From the NCBI RefSeq assembly GCF_039530945.1, contig NZ_BAAAPC010000015.1, positions 1 to 64,000 on the forward strand: a DNA stretch of 64,000 nt, in the 5' to 3' direction. Source of the DNA: Nocardiopsis_C rhodophaea (GTDB lineage Bacteria > Actinomycetota > Actinomycetes > Streptosporangiales > Streptosporangiaceae). Of this stretch, positions 49,976 through 58,529 are shown in pieces. The translations under genes were made by a program, and so were the position numbers. Numbering within the stretch: the stretch's first letter is position 1; every line of letters starts with the position of its first letter. Below the pieces are notes generated by a model. The model worked only from the letters and a program-made list of their open reading frames with translations. It ran no database searches and had not been told where the DNA came from.

Positions 49976-52480
49976 ATGCTGTTGCCCTTCATCCTCCTGC
50001 TGCACGCCGCAGTCGCCCCGCTGCTGCCGCGGCTGGTGCGCGCCCTGGGCCCGCGCGCGTTTCTGGTGGCGGCCCTCCCGCCCGCGACGGCCGCGATCTG
50101 GGCGCTGGTCCAGGCCCCCGCCGTCGTGGCCGGAACCCCCGTCACCACATCCGTGTCCTGGGTGCCCGGCCTGGGTATCGGCTTCGACCTGCTGCTGGAT
50201 CCCCTCGCCCTGGCGATGGCGGTGCTGATCAGCGGCGTCGGCGCGGTGATCTTCGGCTACTGCGCCTGGTACTTCCACGCCGACGAGCGCGCTCTGGGGC
50301 GCCTGGCCGCCCTGCTGGTGCTCTTCTCCGGTGCGATGCTCGGCGTCGTCACCACCGACAACCTCTTCGCGCTCTACGTCTTCTGGGAGTTGACGTCGGT
50401 CACCTCCTTCCTGCTGATCGGCCACGACGACCGCAAGGAGAACGCCCGCCGCGCGGCCACCCAGTCGCTGGTCGTCACCGCCGGGTTCGGCCTGCTGATG
50501 CTCATCGGGTTCGTCCTGCTCGGCCACATCGGCGGCAGCTACCGGATCTCCGTCCTGCTCGCCGACCCCCCGCTGCACAGTGCCCTGCTGCCGGTCGCCC
50601 TCGTGCTCATCCTGGCCGGGGCGTTCGCCAAGTCCGCCCAGGCGCCCCTGCACTTCTGGCTGCCCGGCGCCATGGTCGCGCCGACGCCGGTCAGCGCCTA
50701 CCTGCACGCCGCGGCGATGGTCAAGGGCGGGGTCTACCTCATCGCCCGGCTCGCCCCCGGCTTCGCCGACGTCGACCCGTGGCGGGCCATCGTGCTCACC
50801 GTCGGCCTGGCCACGATGGTCATCGGCGGCTGGCGCGCGCTCCGCCAAGACGACCTCAAACTGCTGCTCGCCTACGGCACGGTCAGCCAGCTGGGCTTCC
50901 TCACCCTGCTCGCCGGGGCGGGGACGAAGACGGCGGCGGTCGCCACCATCGGCGTGCTGCTCGCGCACGGGTTCTTCAAGTCGACGCTGTTCCTCACCGT
51001 CGGCATCATCGACCACCAGACCGGCACCCGCAGCATCTCCCTGCTGACCGGGATCGGCCGCCGCATGCCCGTGCTGGCAGGTGCCGCCGTGCTGGCCGCC
51101 GCGTCGATGGCCGGGGTGCCCCCGCTGCTCGGGTTCATCGGCAAGGAGGCGGCACTGGAGGCCTTCCTTCCCGACCGCGCCCCGGGGACGTGGCCGCTCA
51201 CCGCGCCCCTCATGCTCACCGGCCTGGTCGTCGCCTCCATCCTGACGTTCGGCTACAGCGCGCGCTTCGCGTGGGGCGCGTTCGCCGACAAGGAGACCGT
51301 CTCCGAACGGCGCTTCGCCGCCCCCGCAGCCGCGTTCGTCGCGGCGCCCGTGCTGACCTCGGCGCTCGGCCTGCTGCTCGGCCTCTACCCGGTGCCCGTC
51401 GACGCGGTCGCGCGGGGCCACGCGGCGCTGTTCACCGCCGGGGAGCCCTACGACCTCGCGCTGTGGCACGGCCTCACCCCCACCCTGGGACTCACGGCGC
51501 TGGTGATCGCGGCCGGTGTGCTGGTGTTCGTGGGACGGTCGCTGGTGACGCGGGTGCAGAACGCGATGCCGCGCTGGCTCGACGCCGAGGTCGGCTACCA
51601 CGTCTTCCTGCGCGTCGTCTACACCGCCGCGCTGCGCGTCACCCGGCGTACGCAGAGCGGCTCGCTTCCGGTCTACCTCGGGATCATCCTGGCCACCCTC
51701 CTCGCGCTGCCCGGCTCCTACCTGGTCGTGGGCCTGGTCAGCGGCGGCATCTCCCTCCCCCGCGACGGGGACGGGCCGCTGCTGTGGAACACCCCGCTGG
51801 AGGGCCTGGTCGCGGTGGTCATCTCGGTCACCGCAATCGCCACCATCCGCGAGCACCGGCGGTTCGGCGCGCTGATCCTGATCAGCGCCACGGGCTTCGG
51901 CGTCGCCGGGCTGTTCGTGCTCTACGGCGCCCCCGACCTGGCGCTGACGCTGGTATTGGTGGAGACGCTCACCACGATCATCCTGCTGTTCGTCCTGCGG
52001 CGGCTGCCCGCCACGTTCGGCACCCGGCCCAACGGCTGGGGCAAGCGCCTGACCGTCCTGCTCTGCGCAGCGGCCGGGACGTTCATCGCCGTCGCCCTGT
52101 GGACGATGACGGCCGCGCGCACCGACGCCCCCATCTCGCGCGACTACGCCCGGCACGCCGCCGAGGCGGGCGGGGACAACCTCGTCAACCTGATCATCGC
52201 TGACTTCCGGGCAATGGACACCTTCGGCGAGATCGTCGTGCTCGCGACCGCGGCGATCGCGGTGGCCTCCCTGGTCCTGCTCAACCGGCGGGCGCGCGTG
52301 GTGGTGGAGGAACCGGAGGACGAGAGCGTCGAGGACACCCCAGCGGCGGGGGAGAGCCCCGCGGCCGCGACGGCCCCCGGAGTCAGCGGGCCCGGACCAG
52401 GCGGGGCGGCGACCGGCGGAACGGCGCACGAGGGGGCGGACGAGACGACGAACGGAGAGCCGCGAGGGGGAACGTCATGA
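49976..52480 (+). CDS. mrpA: Mrp-type Na+(K+)/H+ antiporter subunit A
   Basis: The largest subunit of the multi-subunit cation/proton antiporter, 834 residues with about 20 membrane helices. Residues 1-600 are NuoL/ND5-like (WELTSVTSFLLIGHDD, KSAQAPLHFWLPGAM, TPVSAYLHAAAMVKGG, with key Lys and Glu). The C-terminal part is the extra MrpA domain with MbhD/E-like helices, and the tail is acidic and disordered. The ATG at 49976 is chosen because the first membrane helix starts there; no ribosome binding site is clear. The stop overlaps mrpB by 4 nt. It cannot be complex I because the quinone and NADH modules are absent. Confidence 0.9.
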   Translation: MLLPFILLLHAAVAPLLPRLVRALGPRAFLVAALPPATAAIWALVQAPAVVAGTPVTTSVSWVPGLGIGFDLLLDPLALAMAVLISGVGAVIFGYCAWYFHADERALGRLAALLVLFSGAMLGVVTTDNLFALYVFWELTSVTSFLLIGHDDRKENARRAATQSLVVTAGFGLLMLIGFVLLGHIGGSYRISVLLADPPLHSALLPVALVLILAGAFAKSAQAPLHFWLPGAMVAPTPVSAYLHAAAMVKGGVYLIARLAPGFADVDPWRAIVLTVGLATMVIGGWRALRQDDLKLLLAYGTVSQLGFLTLLAGAGTKTAAVATIGVLLAHGFFKSTLFLTVGIIDHQTGTRSISLLTGIGRRMPVLAGAAVLAAASMAGVPPLLGFIGKEAALEAFLPDRAPGTWPLTAPLMLTGLVVASILTFGYSARFAWGAFADKETVSERRFAAPAAAFVAAPVLTSALGLLLGLYPVPVDAVARGHAALFTAGEPYDLALWHGLTPTLGLTALVIAAGVLVFVGRSLVTRVQNAMPRWLDAEVGYHVFLRVVYTAALRVTRRTQSGSLPVYLGIILATLLALPGSYLVVGLVSGGISLPRDGDGPLLWNTPLEGLVAVVISVTAIATIREHRRFGALILISATGFGVAGLFVLYGAPDLALTLVLVETLTTIILLFVLRRLPATFGTRPNGWGKRLTVLLCAAAGTFIAVALWTMTAARTDAPISRDYARHAAEAGGDNLVNLIIADFRAMDTFGEIVVLATAAIAVASLVLLNRRARVVVEEPEDESVEDTPAAGESPAAATAPGVSGPGPGGAATGGTAHEGADETTNGEPRGGTS

Positions 52481-53112
52481 CCGAGGACACCCGGCGCGTC
52501 CGCGGCGGTCCGCCCGAGGGGTGGGAAGCGCCCCGCGAGCGCTGGCTGAGCACGGTCATCCGACCGGCGTTCGGCCCCCGGTCCGTACTCCTGGAGGTGG
52601 TCGCCCGGCTGCTCATCCCCTCGATCCTGACCTTCGCGGTGTTTCTGCTGGTCTCCGGGCACGACCGGCCCGGCGGAGGGTTCGCGGCCGGCTTGGTCGC
52701 CGGGATGGCCTACGTCCTGCGCTACATCGCGGGCGGCCGCCGCGAGCTCGCCGCCGGGCTGCCGATGCGGCCCCAGGGCCTGCTCGCCCTCGGTCTGCTC
52801 ATCGCCGCGGGGACCGCTGCCCTCCCGCTGGTGTGGGGAGCGCCGATCCTGGAGACCTTCGCCGCCACCGCCGACCTCCCCGTCTTCGGGAAGGTGAAGT
52901 TCTCCAGCTACCTCCTCTTCGAGCTGGGGGTCGTGCTCATCGTCGTCGGCCTCGTGCTGGCGGTCGTTGCCGCCCTGGGCGCGCGCATGGAGGCCGAGGA
53001 AGAGGAGGCCCGCACGCTCAGCGCGATCCGGCGGCGCCGGATGCGGCGCGCGGACACCACCGGCACGACCGCGGCCCGACCCACCACCGAAGGGAGTGAT
53101 ACAACGCCGTGA
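52477..53112 (+). CDS. mrpB: Mrp antiporter subunit B
   Basis: A 211-residue membrane protein of the MnhB/MrpB family. Four helices include the conserved GHDRPGGGFAAGLVAGMAYVLRY segment. The N-terminal 40 residues and the Arg/Glu-rich C-terminus are cytosolic extensions beyond the usual 140-residue family length. It overlaps mrpA (ATGA) and mrpC (GTGA), showing tight translational coupling of the operon. Confidence 0.9.
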   Translation: MTEDTRRVRGGPPEGWEAPRERWLSTVIRPAFGPRSVLLEVVARLLIPSILTFAVFLLVSGHDRPGGGFAAGLVAGMAYVLRYIAGGRRELAAGLPMRPQGLLALGLLIAAGTAALPLVWGAPILETFAATADLPVFGKVKFSSYLLFELGVVLIVVGLVLAVVAALGARMEAEEEEARTLSAIRRRRMRRADTTGTTAARPTTEGSDTTP

Positions 53113-53483
53113 ACGTCCCCGGACTCGTCCTTGTCATCGCCCTGGCGATCCTCTACTCCAGCGGCTTCTACCTGCTGCTGCAGCGCTCCCTGATGCGGGT
53201 GGTCTTCGGCATCGTCATGCTCGGCCACGCCGCGAACCTGTCGCTGATGCTCACCGACGCGGCGATCACTCTGCCGCCGCTGCTCGGCGGGGGCAGCGGG
53301 CAGATCTCCGACCCGCTTCCGCAGGCACTGGCCCTGACCGCCATCGTCATCACCTTCGGCGTGACCACCTTCCTGCTCGCGCTCGCCTACCGGGTCTGGC
53401 TGGGTGACGCCAACGACGAGGTCCCCGACGACCTGGAGGACCGGCGCATCCGGCGGCTGAGTGAGCCGGAGGACTCCCAGTGA
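53109..53483 (+). CDS. mrpC: Mrp antiporter subunit C (NuoK-like)
   Basis: A 124-residue protein of three membrane helices, related to NuoK (YLLLQRSLMRVVFGIVMLGHAANL, then ALALTAIVITFGVTTFLLALA). It has a short charged C-terminal tail. GTG start in a 4-nt overlap with mrpB, and the next gene overlaps it by 4 nt. Confidence 0.92.
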   Translation: MNVPGLVLVIALAILYSSGFYLLLQRSLMRVVFGIVMLGHAANLSLMLTDAAITLPPLLGGGSGQISDPLPQALALTAIVITFGVTTFLLALAYRVWLGDANDEVPDDLEDRRIRRLSEPEDSQ

Positions 53484-55012
53484 ACCTGCTGCTCGCCGGA
53501 CCGTTCGTGATCCCGTTGCTGGGGGCGGGCATCACGATGCTGCTCCGCCGCACCCCGCGCTCCCAGCAGGTGGCGGGCGTGGTCACGCTGGCCGCGGTCA
53601 TCGCCGACGCGGCGTGGCTGCTGTCGCTGACCGCCGACGGCTCCGTGCTCGTGAGCCACGCCGGAAACTGGCCCGCCCCGCTGGGCGTCACCCTTGTGGC
53701 CGACCCGCTGTCCGCACTGCTGCTCACGGTCTCGTCCGTCGTGCTGCTGCTCGTGCTCCTGTACGCCATCGGCCAGGACATCGGCGGCCTCAGCCGCGCC
53801 ACCCCGCAGACGTTCCACCCCCTCTACCTGGTGCTCACCGCCGGGGTCTGCCTCAGCTTCCTGGCCGGCGACCTGTTCAACCTGTTCGTCGCCTTCGAGG
53901 TCATGCTGACCGCGAGCTACGCGCTCATCACCCAGGCCCCCACCCGGGCGCGGGTGCGTGCCAGCATGATCTACACCGTCGTCGGGCTCACGTCCTCGAT
54001 CCTGTTCCTCACCGGGATCGCGCTGGTGTACGCGTTGGTCGGCACCGTCAACATGGCCGATATCGCCGTCAAGCTCGACCACGCCCCCGACGACCTGCGC
54101 ATGGTGCTGGCGCTGCTGTTCCTGGTGGTGTTCGGCATCAAGGCCGCCATCGTCCCCATGCACTTCTGGCTGCCCGACAGCTACCCGGTGGCGATCACCC
54201 GCATCTCCGCGATCTTCGCGGCGCTGCTGACCAAGGTCGCGGTCTACGCCATCATCCGCACCCAGACCCTGCTCTTCGGGGACGACTCCGCCGGAGTGTC
54301 CACGGTGATGCTGTGGATCGCGATCGCCACCATGGTCGTCGGCATCATGGGCGCCCTGGTCCAGGACGACATCAACCGGCTCATGTCGTTCGCCCTGGTC
54401 AGCCACATCGGGTTCATGATCTTCGGGCTGGCGCTGAACACGGTGGCCGGAATCGCCGGTGTCATGGTCTACCTGGTCCACCACATCGTCGTGCAGGCCA
54501 CGATGTTCCTGGTCAACGGATTGGTCCGACAGTTCGTCGGGCACACGTCGCTGCGCTCCATCCGCGGTCTGACGGCGGTGTCGCCCGCCCTGGCGATCTA
54601 CTTCTTCCTGCCCGCGCTCAGCCTCGCCGGGATCCCGCCGATGTCGGGGTTCATCGCCAAGGTCGCGCTGTTCCAGGCCGGTGTCGAGGTTGGCGGGTGG
54701 CTGACCTGGATCGCCATCGGCGCGGGCCTGCTGACCAGCCTGCTCACCCTCATCGCGATCTTCCGTGTGTGGGCCCGCGCCTACTGGGGGACCCCGCTGC
54801 CGGACATGCTCGCGGCCCGGGCCGAACTCAAGCGCGGCCCCGACGCGGCCGGCCTGCGGATGATGACGGTGACGACCGGCGTGATGGTCGCCTTCGGCCT
54901 GCTCGTCGCGCTGCTGGCCGGCCCGCTGGTCGACTTCTCCTTCACCGCGGCGCACGACCTCGTCGACGGCGGCGCCTACATCGACGCTGTCCTTCCCGGA
55001 GGCGCATCATGA
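53480..55012 (+). CDS. mrpD: Mrp antiporter subunit D (NuoN/M-like)
   Basis: A 510-residue membrane protein of about 14 helices, related to complex I antiporter-like subunits (FNLFVAFEVMLTASYALI, KAAIVPMHFWLPDSYPVAITRISAIFAALLTKVAVYAI, with the ion-channel Glu and Lys). It should form one proton/cation channel of the complex. GTG start overlapping mrpC by 4 nt, and the stop overlaps mrpE by 4 nt. Confidence 0.92.
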   Translation: MNLLLAGPFVIPLLGAGITMLLRRTPRSQQVAGVVTLAAVIADAAWLLSLTADGSVLVSHAGNWPAPLGVTLVADPLSALLLTVSSVVLLLVLLYAIGQDIGGLSRATPQTFHPLYLVLTAGVCLSFLAGDLFNLFVAFEVMLTASYALITQAPTRARVRASMIYTVVGLTSSILFLTGIALVYALVGTVNMADIAVKLDHAPDDLRMVLALLFLVVFGIKAAIVPMHFWLPDSYPVAITRISAIFAALLTKVAVYAIIRTQTLLFGDDSAGVSTVMLWIAIATMVVGIMGALVQDDINRLMSFALVSHIGFMIFGLALNTVAGIAGVMVYLVHHIVVQATMFLVNGLVRQFVGHTSLRSIRGLTAVSPALAIYFFLPALSLAGIPPMSGFIAKVALFQAGVEVGGWLTWIAIGAGLLTSLLTLIAIFRVWARAYWGTPLPDMLAARAELKRGPDAAGLRMMTVTTGVMVAFGLLVALLAGPLVDFSFTAAHDLVDGGAYIDAVLPGGAS

Positions 55013-55602
55013 CCCCGCAGCTGGCGCACGACGACCCGGCCGCCGCGGGCCCCCGCTGGCGCCGGATCCTGGGGCGACTCCCCACGGTCGCCTGGCTGAC
55101 CGTGATGTGGATGCTGCTGTGGGGGGACGCGAGCCCGGGAACCGCCCTCGCCGGGATCGGCGTCGCCATGATCTGCTACTCCGTGGCCAAGCTGCCGCAC
55201 ATCCCGGTCCGGCTGAGCTTCCGCCCGCTCAGCGTGCTGCGGCTCGTCGGACACTTCGTGTTCGACCTGATCGTCTCCAGTGTCCACGTGGCCTCCCGCG
55301 TGCTGTGGCGCCCGCGTGAGGCCAACGGCGCGATCGTCGCGGTCCCGGTGCGCACCGACTCCGACCTGCTGCTGGCCATGGTCAGCGGGGGCCTCTCGCT
55401 GATCACCGGGAGCCTGGTCATCGAGCTCAACCGGGACGAGGGCGTCATCTTCGTGCACGGCATGCCGATCGGTACGCCGGACGACGCGGAACGGCTGCGC
55501 CGCCGTGTACGGCGCACCGAGGAGCTGTTCGTCCGGGCGTTCGGCACCGCCGACGACATCACCGCCTTCGAGGCGGCGGAGGGGGAGGCCCCCCGTGCGT
55601 GA
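55009..55602 (+). CDS. mrpE: Mrp antiporter subunit E
   Basis: A 197-residue protein of the MnhE/MrpE family: two or three membrane helices (VAWLTVMWMLLWGDASPGTALAGIGVAMI) and a cytosolic domain with the conserved SLITGSLVIELNRDEGVIFVHG motif. Start at an ATG overlapping the mrpD stop by 4 nt. A 70-nt gap separates it from mrpF, the widest in the operon. Confidence 0.92.
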   Translation: MTPQLAHDDPAAAGPRWRRILGRLPTVAWLTVMWMLLWGDASPGTALAGIGVAMICYSVAKLPHIPVRLSFRPLSVLRLVGHFVFDLIVSSVHVASRVLWRPREANGAIVAVPVRTDSDLLLAMVSGGLSLITGSLVIELNRDEGVIFVHGMPIGTPDDAERLRRRVRRTEELFVRAFGTADDITAFEAAEGEAPRA

Positions 55603-55672
55603 GACGGCCGCGCCACCACCCTCGCCGCGCCACAGCTACGAACCAACCACCGATCGCCAAGGGAGGTGAGAC

Positions 55673-55945
55673 GTGCTCGACATCGTGTACACGGCGACCG
55701 CCGCCATGCTGTCGCTGTCGGTGCTGTTCGTCCTGTTCCGGCTGGTGCGGGGGCCCTCCGTCCTGGACCGGATCATGTGCCTGAGCACGCTGTCGGTGCT
55801 GTTCGTCAGCTTCGTGGCGGTGGAGATGGCGGTGCGCGGGGACAACGCCTACATCGGCGTGCTGGTCAGCATCGCGCTCCTGGGGTTCGTCGCCACGCTG
55901 ACGGCGGCGAGGTTCGCGGAGAGGCGGGCGCATGACCGCGACTGA
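55673..55945 (+). CDS. mrpF: Mrp antiporter subunit F
   Basis: A 90-residue protein with three membrane helices and the conserved RGPSVLDRIMCLSTLSVL segment of MnhF/MrpF. GTG start after a GGGAGGTGAGAC ribosome binding site. Its last 14 nt overlap mrpG. Confidence 0.92.
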   Translation: MLDIVYTATAAMLSLSVLFVLFRLVRGPSVLDRIMCLSTLSVLFVSFVAVEMAVRGDNAYIGVLVSIALLGFVATLTAARFAERRAHDRD

Positions 55946-56327
55946 CGTGATGACCGCCGTGCTGATGCCGCTCGGCGCCCTGTTCACCCTGTTCGGGACG
56001 CTGGGCCTGCTGCGATTCCCGACGCTGCTGGGCCGCATGCACGCCGCCACCAAACCCGACACCGTCGGCCTGGTGCTCATTCTCGCGGGGGCGGCCTTCC
56101 AGCTCCCCGACGTGGCCGCCGCCGCCCCGCTGGTGCTGGTCGCCCTCTTCCAGTTCGTCACCATGCCGGTGCTCGCTCAGACCATGGGCCGGGTGACCTA
56201 CAGCCGCGGCGAGACCGAAGAGGAGCACTTGGTCGTCGACGAGCTGGCCGACGCCCTCCGCGCGAGCGGAACGGGGGAGGGAAACGGCAGCGATGCGCCG
56301 GACGATCCGGGGCCGCGGCGCCGCTGA
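55932..56327 (+). CDS. mrpG: Mrp antiporter subunit G
   Basis: A 131-residue protein with three membrane helices and the conserved LGLLRFPTLLGRMHAATKPDTVG segment of MnhG/MrpG, plus an acidic tail. It ends the complete A-G set, so the locus should encode a functional antiporter for sodium and pH homeostasis. It converges with the gene pair at 56339-56757, separated by 11 nt. Confidence 0.92.
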   Translation: MTATDVMTAVLMPLGALFTLFGTLGLLRFPTLLGRMHAATKPDTVGLVLILAGAAFQLPDVAAAAPLVLVALFQFVTMPVLAQTMGRVTYSRGETEEEHLVVDELADALRASGTGEGNGSDAPDDPGPRRR

Positions 56328-56338
56328 TCCGGGGGCTT

Positions 56339-56644
56339 TCAGCCCGGTGGATGGCGCCGCATGTCGTCCAGCACGCGGCGCAGCCCCGGCTCGCGATAGG
56401 TGGCGGCGAAGCGCAGCACCAGATCGGAGTCGCAACGGTTGCCGGGCAGGATCTTGGTGATGGCGGCGCACTGCAGCGTCACCCAGTCGAGGCGCCGCAG
56501 TACGTCGGGCGGTAGCACATCATAGAGGTGCAGGGGGCGGTCGCCCGGTTCGGGCGGGGAATGGCCGGAGGCGGCGGCGTGCCCCTCCGCCCACGCCCTC
56601 CACGCGGCGTCGAAGGACCCGCCTTCGCTGAGGTCGACGCTCAT
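56339..56644 (-). CDS. Small protein of unknown function, coupled to zinc-finger microprotein
   Basis: A 101-residue soluble protein with no recognised family. It has an Asp/Ser-rich start, a central LHLYDVLPPDVLRRLDWVTLQCAAITKILPGNRC segment and a basic helical C-terminus. The ATG at 56644 overlaps the TGA of the upstream microprotein (ATGA) and has no Shine-Dalgarno sequence of its own, so it should be translationally coupled to it. The two genes were probably expressed together. Confidence 0.62.
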   Translation of the reverse strand: MSVDLSEGGSFDAAWRAWAEGHAAASGHSPPEPGDRPLHLYDVLPPDVLRRLDWVTLQCAAITKILPGNRCDSDLVLRFAATYREPGLRRVLDDMRRHPPG

Positions 56645-56757
56645 GACGAGGGGGCCGGGGCGAGCTGGGTCTCCCCGTTCCCCCTGCAGAAATAGCACTT
56701 GCCGGATCCGTCGGGGCTGTTACCGGAGCCGCCGCAGCGGGGGCACGGACGGGCCAT
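56641..56757 (-). CDS. 38-residue zinc-finger microprotein (DnaJ-type CxxCxGxG)
   Basis: A short ORF beginning MARPCPRCGGSGNSPDGSGK and continuing CYFCRGNGETQ. The two CxxCxGxG-like knuckles are the DnaJ zinc-finger pattern, here as a stand-alone 38-residue protein. AGGGAGAG lies about 10 nt before the ATG. Its TGA overlaps the next ATG. It is too short for most gene callers. A zinc-bound structural role is expected; the partner is probably the coupled gene product. Confidence 0.6.
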   Translation of the reverse strand: MARPCPRCGGSGNSPDGSGKCYFCRGNGETQLAPAPSS

Positions 56758-57095
56758 GGGTAGCTTCTCTCCCTGAAACGATCGTGTCTGATGACGCGGT
56801 ATCCGCGACGTCGGTGGTGACCTCGGTTTCTTGCGAGCTTAGGGCGCCAACGCGCGGCTTGTCGGGACTTTCGCCAATTTCGGTCGGTGGGGGCACGGGC
56901 GCGGCCGACGTCGAAGATCGTCCCCGGATCCGCCGAGATGACGCGGCGGGGACGCCGTATTCCACGCATTCGAGCGGATATCCCGTGCTCTACGCGGTGT
57001 TTTCCGCGGTGGATATCCGATGGTTGTTCACCGCTGCGGGGATTCGAATTACTCTGGCGTTTCCAGTGCGGTCCGAGCGGGTCGGAGGATCCCAC
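56758..57095. other. Divergent intergenic region
   Basis: About 340 bases between the zinc-finger microprotein and the secreted-protein gene, with AT-richer stretches around 57000-57060. No ORF with a convincing start was found. It probably contains two divergent promoters. Confidence 0.35.
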
Positions 57096-58514
57096 ATGCG
57101 GTATCGAAGAACGGCCGCGGGGGTGCGCACCGCGCGCTCAGGCTCCTCGCTGGCGGCGGTGCTGACGGGCATCATCGTGGCGCCCGCGGCGGTCGCCCTG
57201 CCGGGCGCCGCCGACCGTGGCCATTCGAGCGGATGGCGCTTGGTCGCGGAGGAGGATTTCGACGATCCCCTGCACATCGACGCCACCCCCTGGACGCGCG
57301 ACCCGCAGGGACGGGACAGCCCCTGGTACATCGACGCGTTCGGAGACGACGGCGAGGCGTGGCACGCGATGAGCGACCCCGATTTCTCCGCGCAGCTCGC
57401 CACCGTGGACGTGTATCGCAAACGGCAGGCCTTCGGCCGGGACGGCTGGCTGACCGCGGAGATCGCGGCGGTGGACAAGGACAGGTCCGGCGAGCCCGAC
57501 TCCTCTCCCGGCCTGTCCACCGTCGACCTGCCGGACGGCCAGCGGGCCGCCCGGATCGAGGAACCCAGCTGGGACGCCGGGGTGCTGATCCGCTCCACCG
57601 ACCCGCTCCCGGAGCGGTACCGGGTGGAGATGACGCTCCGCGACATCGACTTCGGCGGCATGCGCGGCGGTTCGTTCGAATACGACGGAAAGTACAACGG
57701 GTACCAGACCGACGGCACCTGCAAGACCAGTTTTCCGTGGACCTTCAACGGCGCTCTCCCGGGAGTCGCCCGGTGTGACTACCACGACGTCACCAAGGAG
57801 AACGGCTTCTACTATCTCGGGATACTCGACCACGCCACGCCCTCCCCGCAGGGGAACCCCGGCATCCACTTCCGCCGAAAAGTGGTCATGGACGGCTATT
57901 ACAGCCACCAGTCGTGGTCACTGAAGAACGGCGTCTGCGACCCGGGAACCGGGCGCATCCACGGTGTGTTCGACGGAACGTTCAACGGCGTGAACGCGAT
58001 CTTCGTCCGCGGCGACAGAATGCGGTCCGGAATCAACAACATCGGAAACGAGTACTACTTCAAGACCGCCTGCGGAGAATTCTCCGGAGATGAGCCCTTT
58101 GACGACGAGGGACGGTATTCGGGCATCCTCACCAGCACCGAACTGCGTCCCGAACTCCTCCCGCAGGCCGCCTACCACTTCGCCGTCGAACGCGACGCCT
58201 CCGGCTACACCCTCGAAATGGGCGGCCCCTTCCGGCACGGCGGGCCGCCCGGCCCGATCACGCTGCGCTTCCGGCACGATTTCGTCGAGGACGGCCGCCC
58301 GATCTGGCACTACAACCAGGCACCCGACGCCTACGACGGCGCCTTCGACCGCAGCCTGACGCACACCGGCCACTCCGGCACCTACACGACCGAGCACGCC
58401 TGGCCCGCGGACTCCGCCTACCCCGACTCGTTCATTATCGGCGACCCCCACCTGAACTTCTACGAGGGCACCGCCGTGGTCGACGACATCCGCCTCTACC
58501 TTCCCGCTACGTGA
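57096..58514 (+). CDS. Secreted protein of unknown function, possibly carbohydrate-active
   Basis: A 472-residue protein with a typical signal peptide (basic MRYRRTAAGVRTARSG, a hydrophobic core, then an Ala-rich cleavage region near residue 38). The mature protein is rich in aromatic residues, Gly and Asp, with segments such as WRLVAEEDFDDPLHIDATPWTRD, RYRVEMTLRDIDFGG and FIIGDPHLNFYEGTAVVDDIRLYLPAT that resemble concanavalin-like beta-sandwich (LamG/GH16-type) domains. I cannot name a family or active site. Four cysteines may form disulfides. GGAGG lies 8 nt before the ATG. Its gene is followed within 16 nt by UlaA- and UlaB-like PTS genes, suggesting a sugar-related role. Confidence 0.72.
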   Translation: MRYRRTAAGVRTARSGSSLAAVLTGIIVAPAAVALPGAADRGHSSGWRLVAEEDFDDPLHIDATPWTRDPQGRDSPWYIDAFGDDGEAWHAMSDPDFSAQLATVDVYRKRQAFGRDGWLTAEIAAVDKDRSGEPDSSPGLSTVDLPDGQRAARIEEPSWDAGVLIRSTDPLPERYRVEMTLRDIDFGGMRGGSFEYDGKYNGYQTDGTCKTSFPWTFNGALPGVARCDYHDVTKENGFYYLGILDHATPSPQGNPGIHFRRKVVMDGYYSHQSWSLKNGVCDPGTGRIHGVFDGTFNGVNAIFVRGDRMRSGINNIGNEYYFKTACGEFSGDEPFDDEGRYSGILTSTELRPELLPQAAYHFAVERDASGYTLEMGGPFRHGGPPGPITLRFRHDFVEDGRPIWHYNQAPDAYDGAFDRSLTHTGHSGTYTTEHAWPADSAYPDSFIIGDPHLNFYEGTAVVDDIRLYLPAT

Positions 58515-58529
58515 GGGCACGCCCGCGCC

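Noticed and set aside
49955..52429. An 824-codon minus-strand open frame opposite mrpA
   Set aside because: It is an antisense shadow: extremely rich in Gly, Arg, Gln and Glu with no motif, opposite a clear MrpA.
53480..55012. NADH dehydrogenase (complex I) subunit M or N
   Set aside because: The flanking mrpA-C and mrpE-G genes show that this is the Mrp antiporter, not respiratory complex I.
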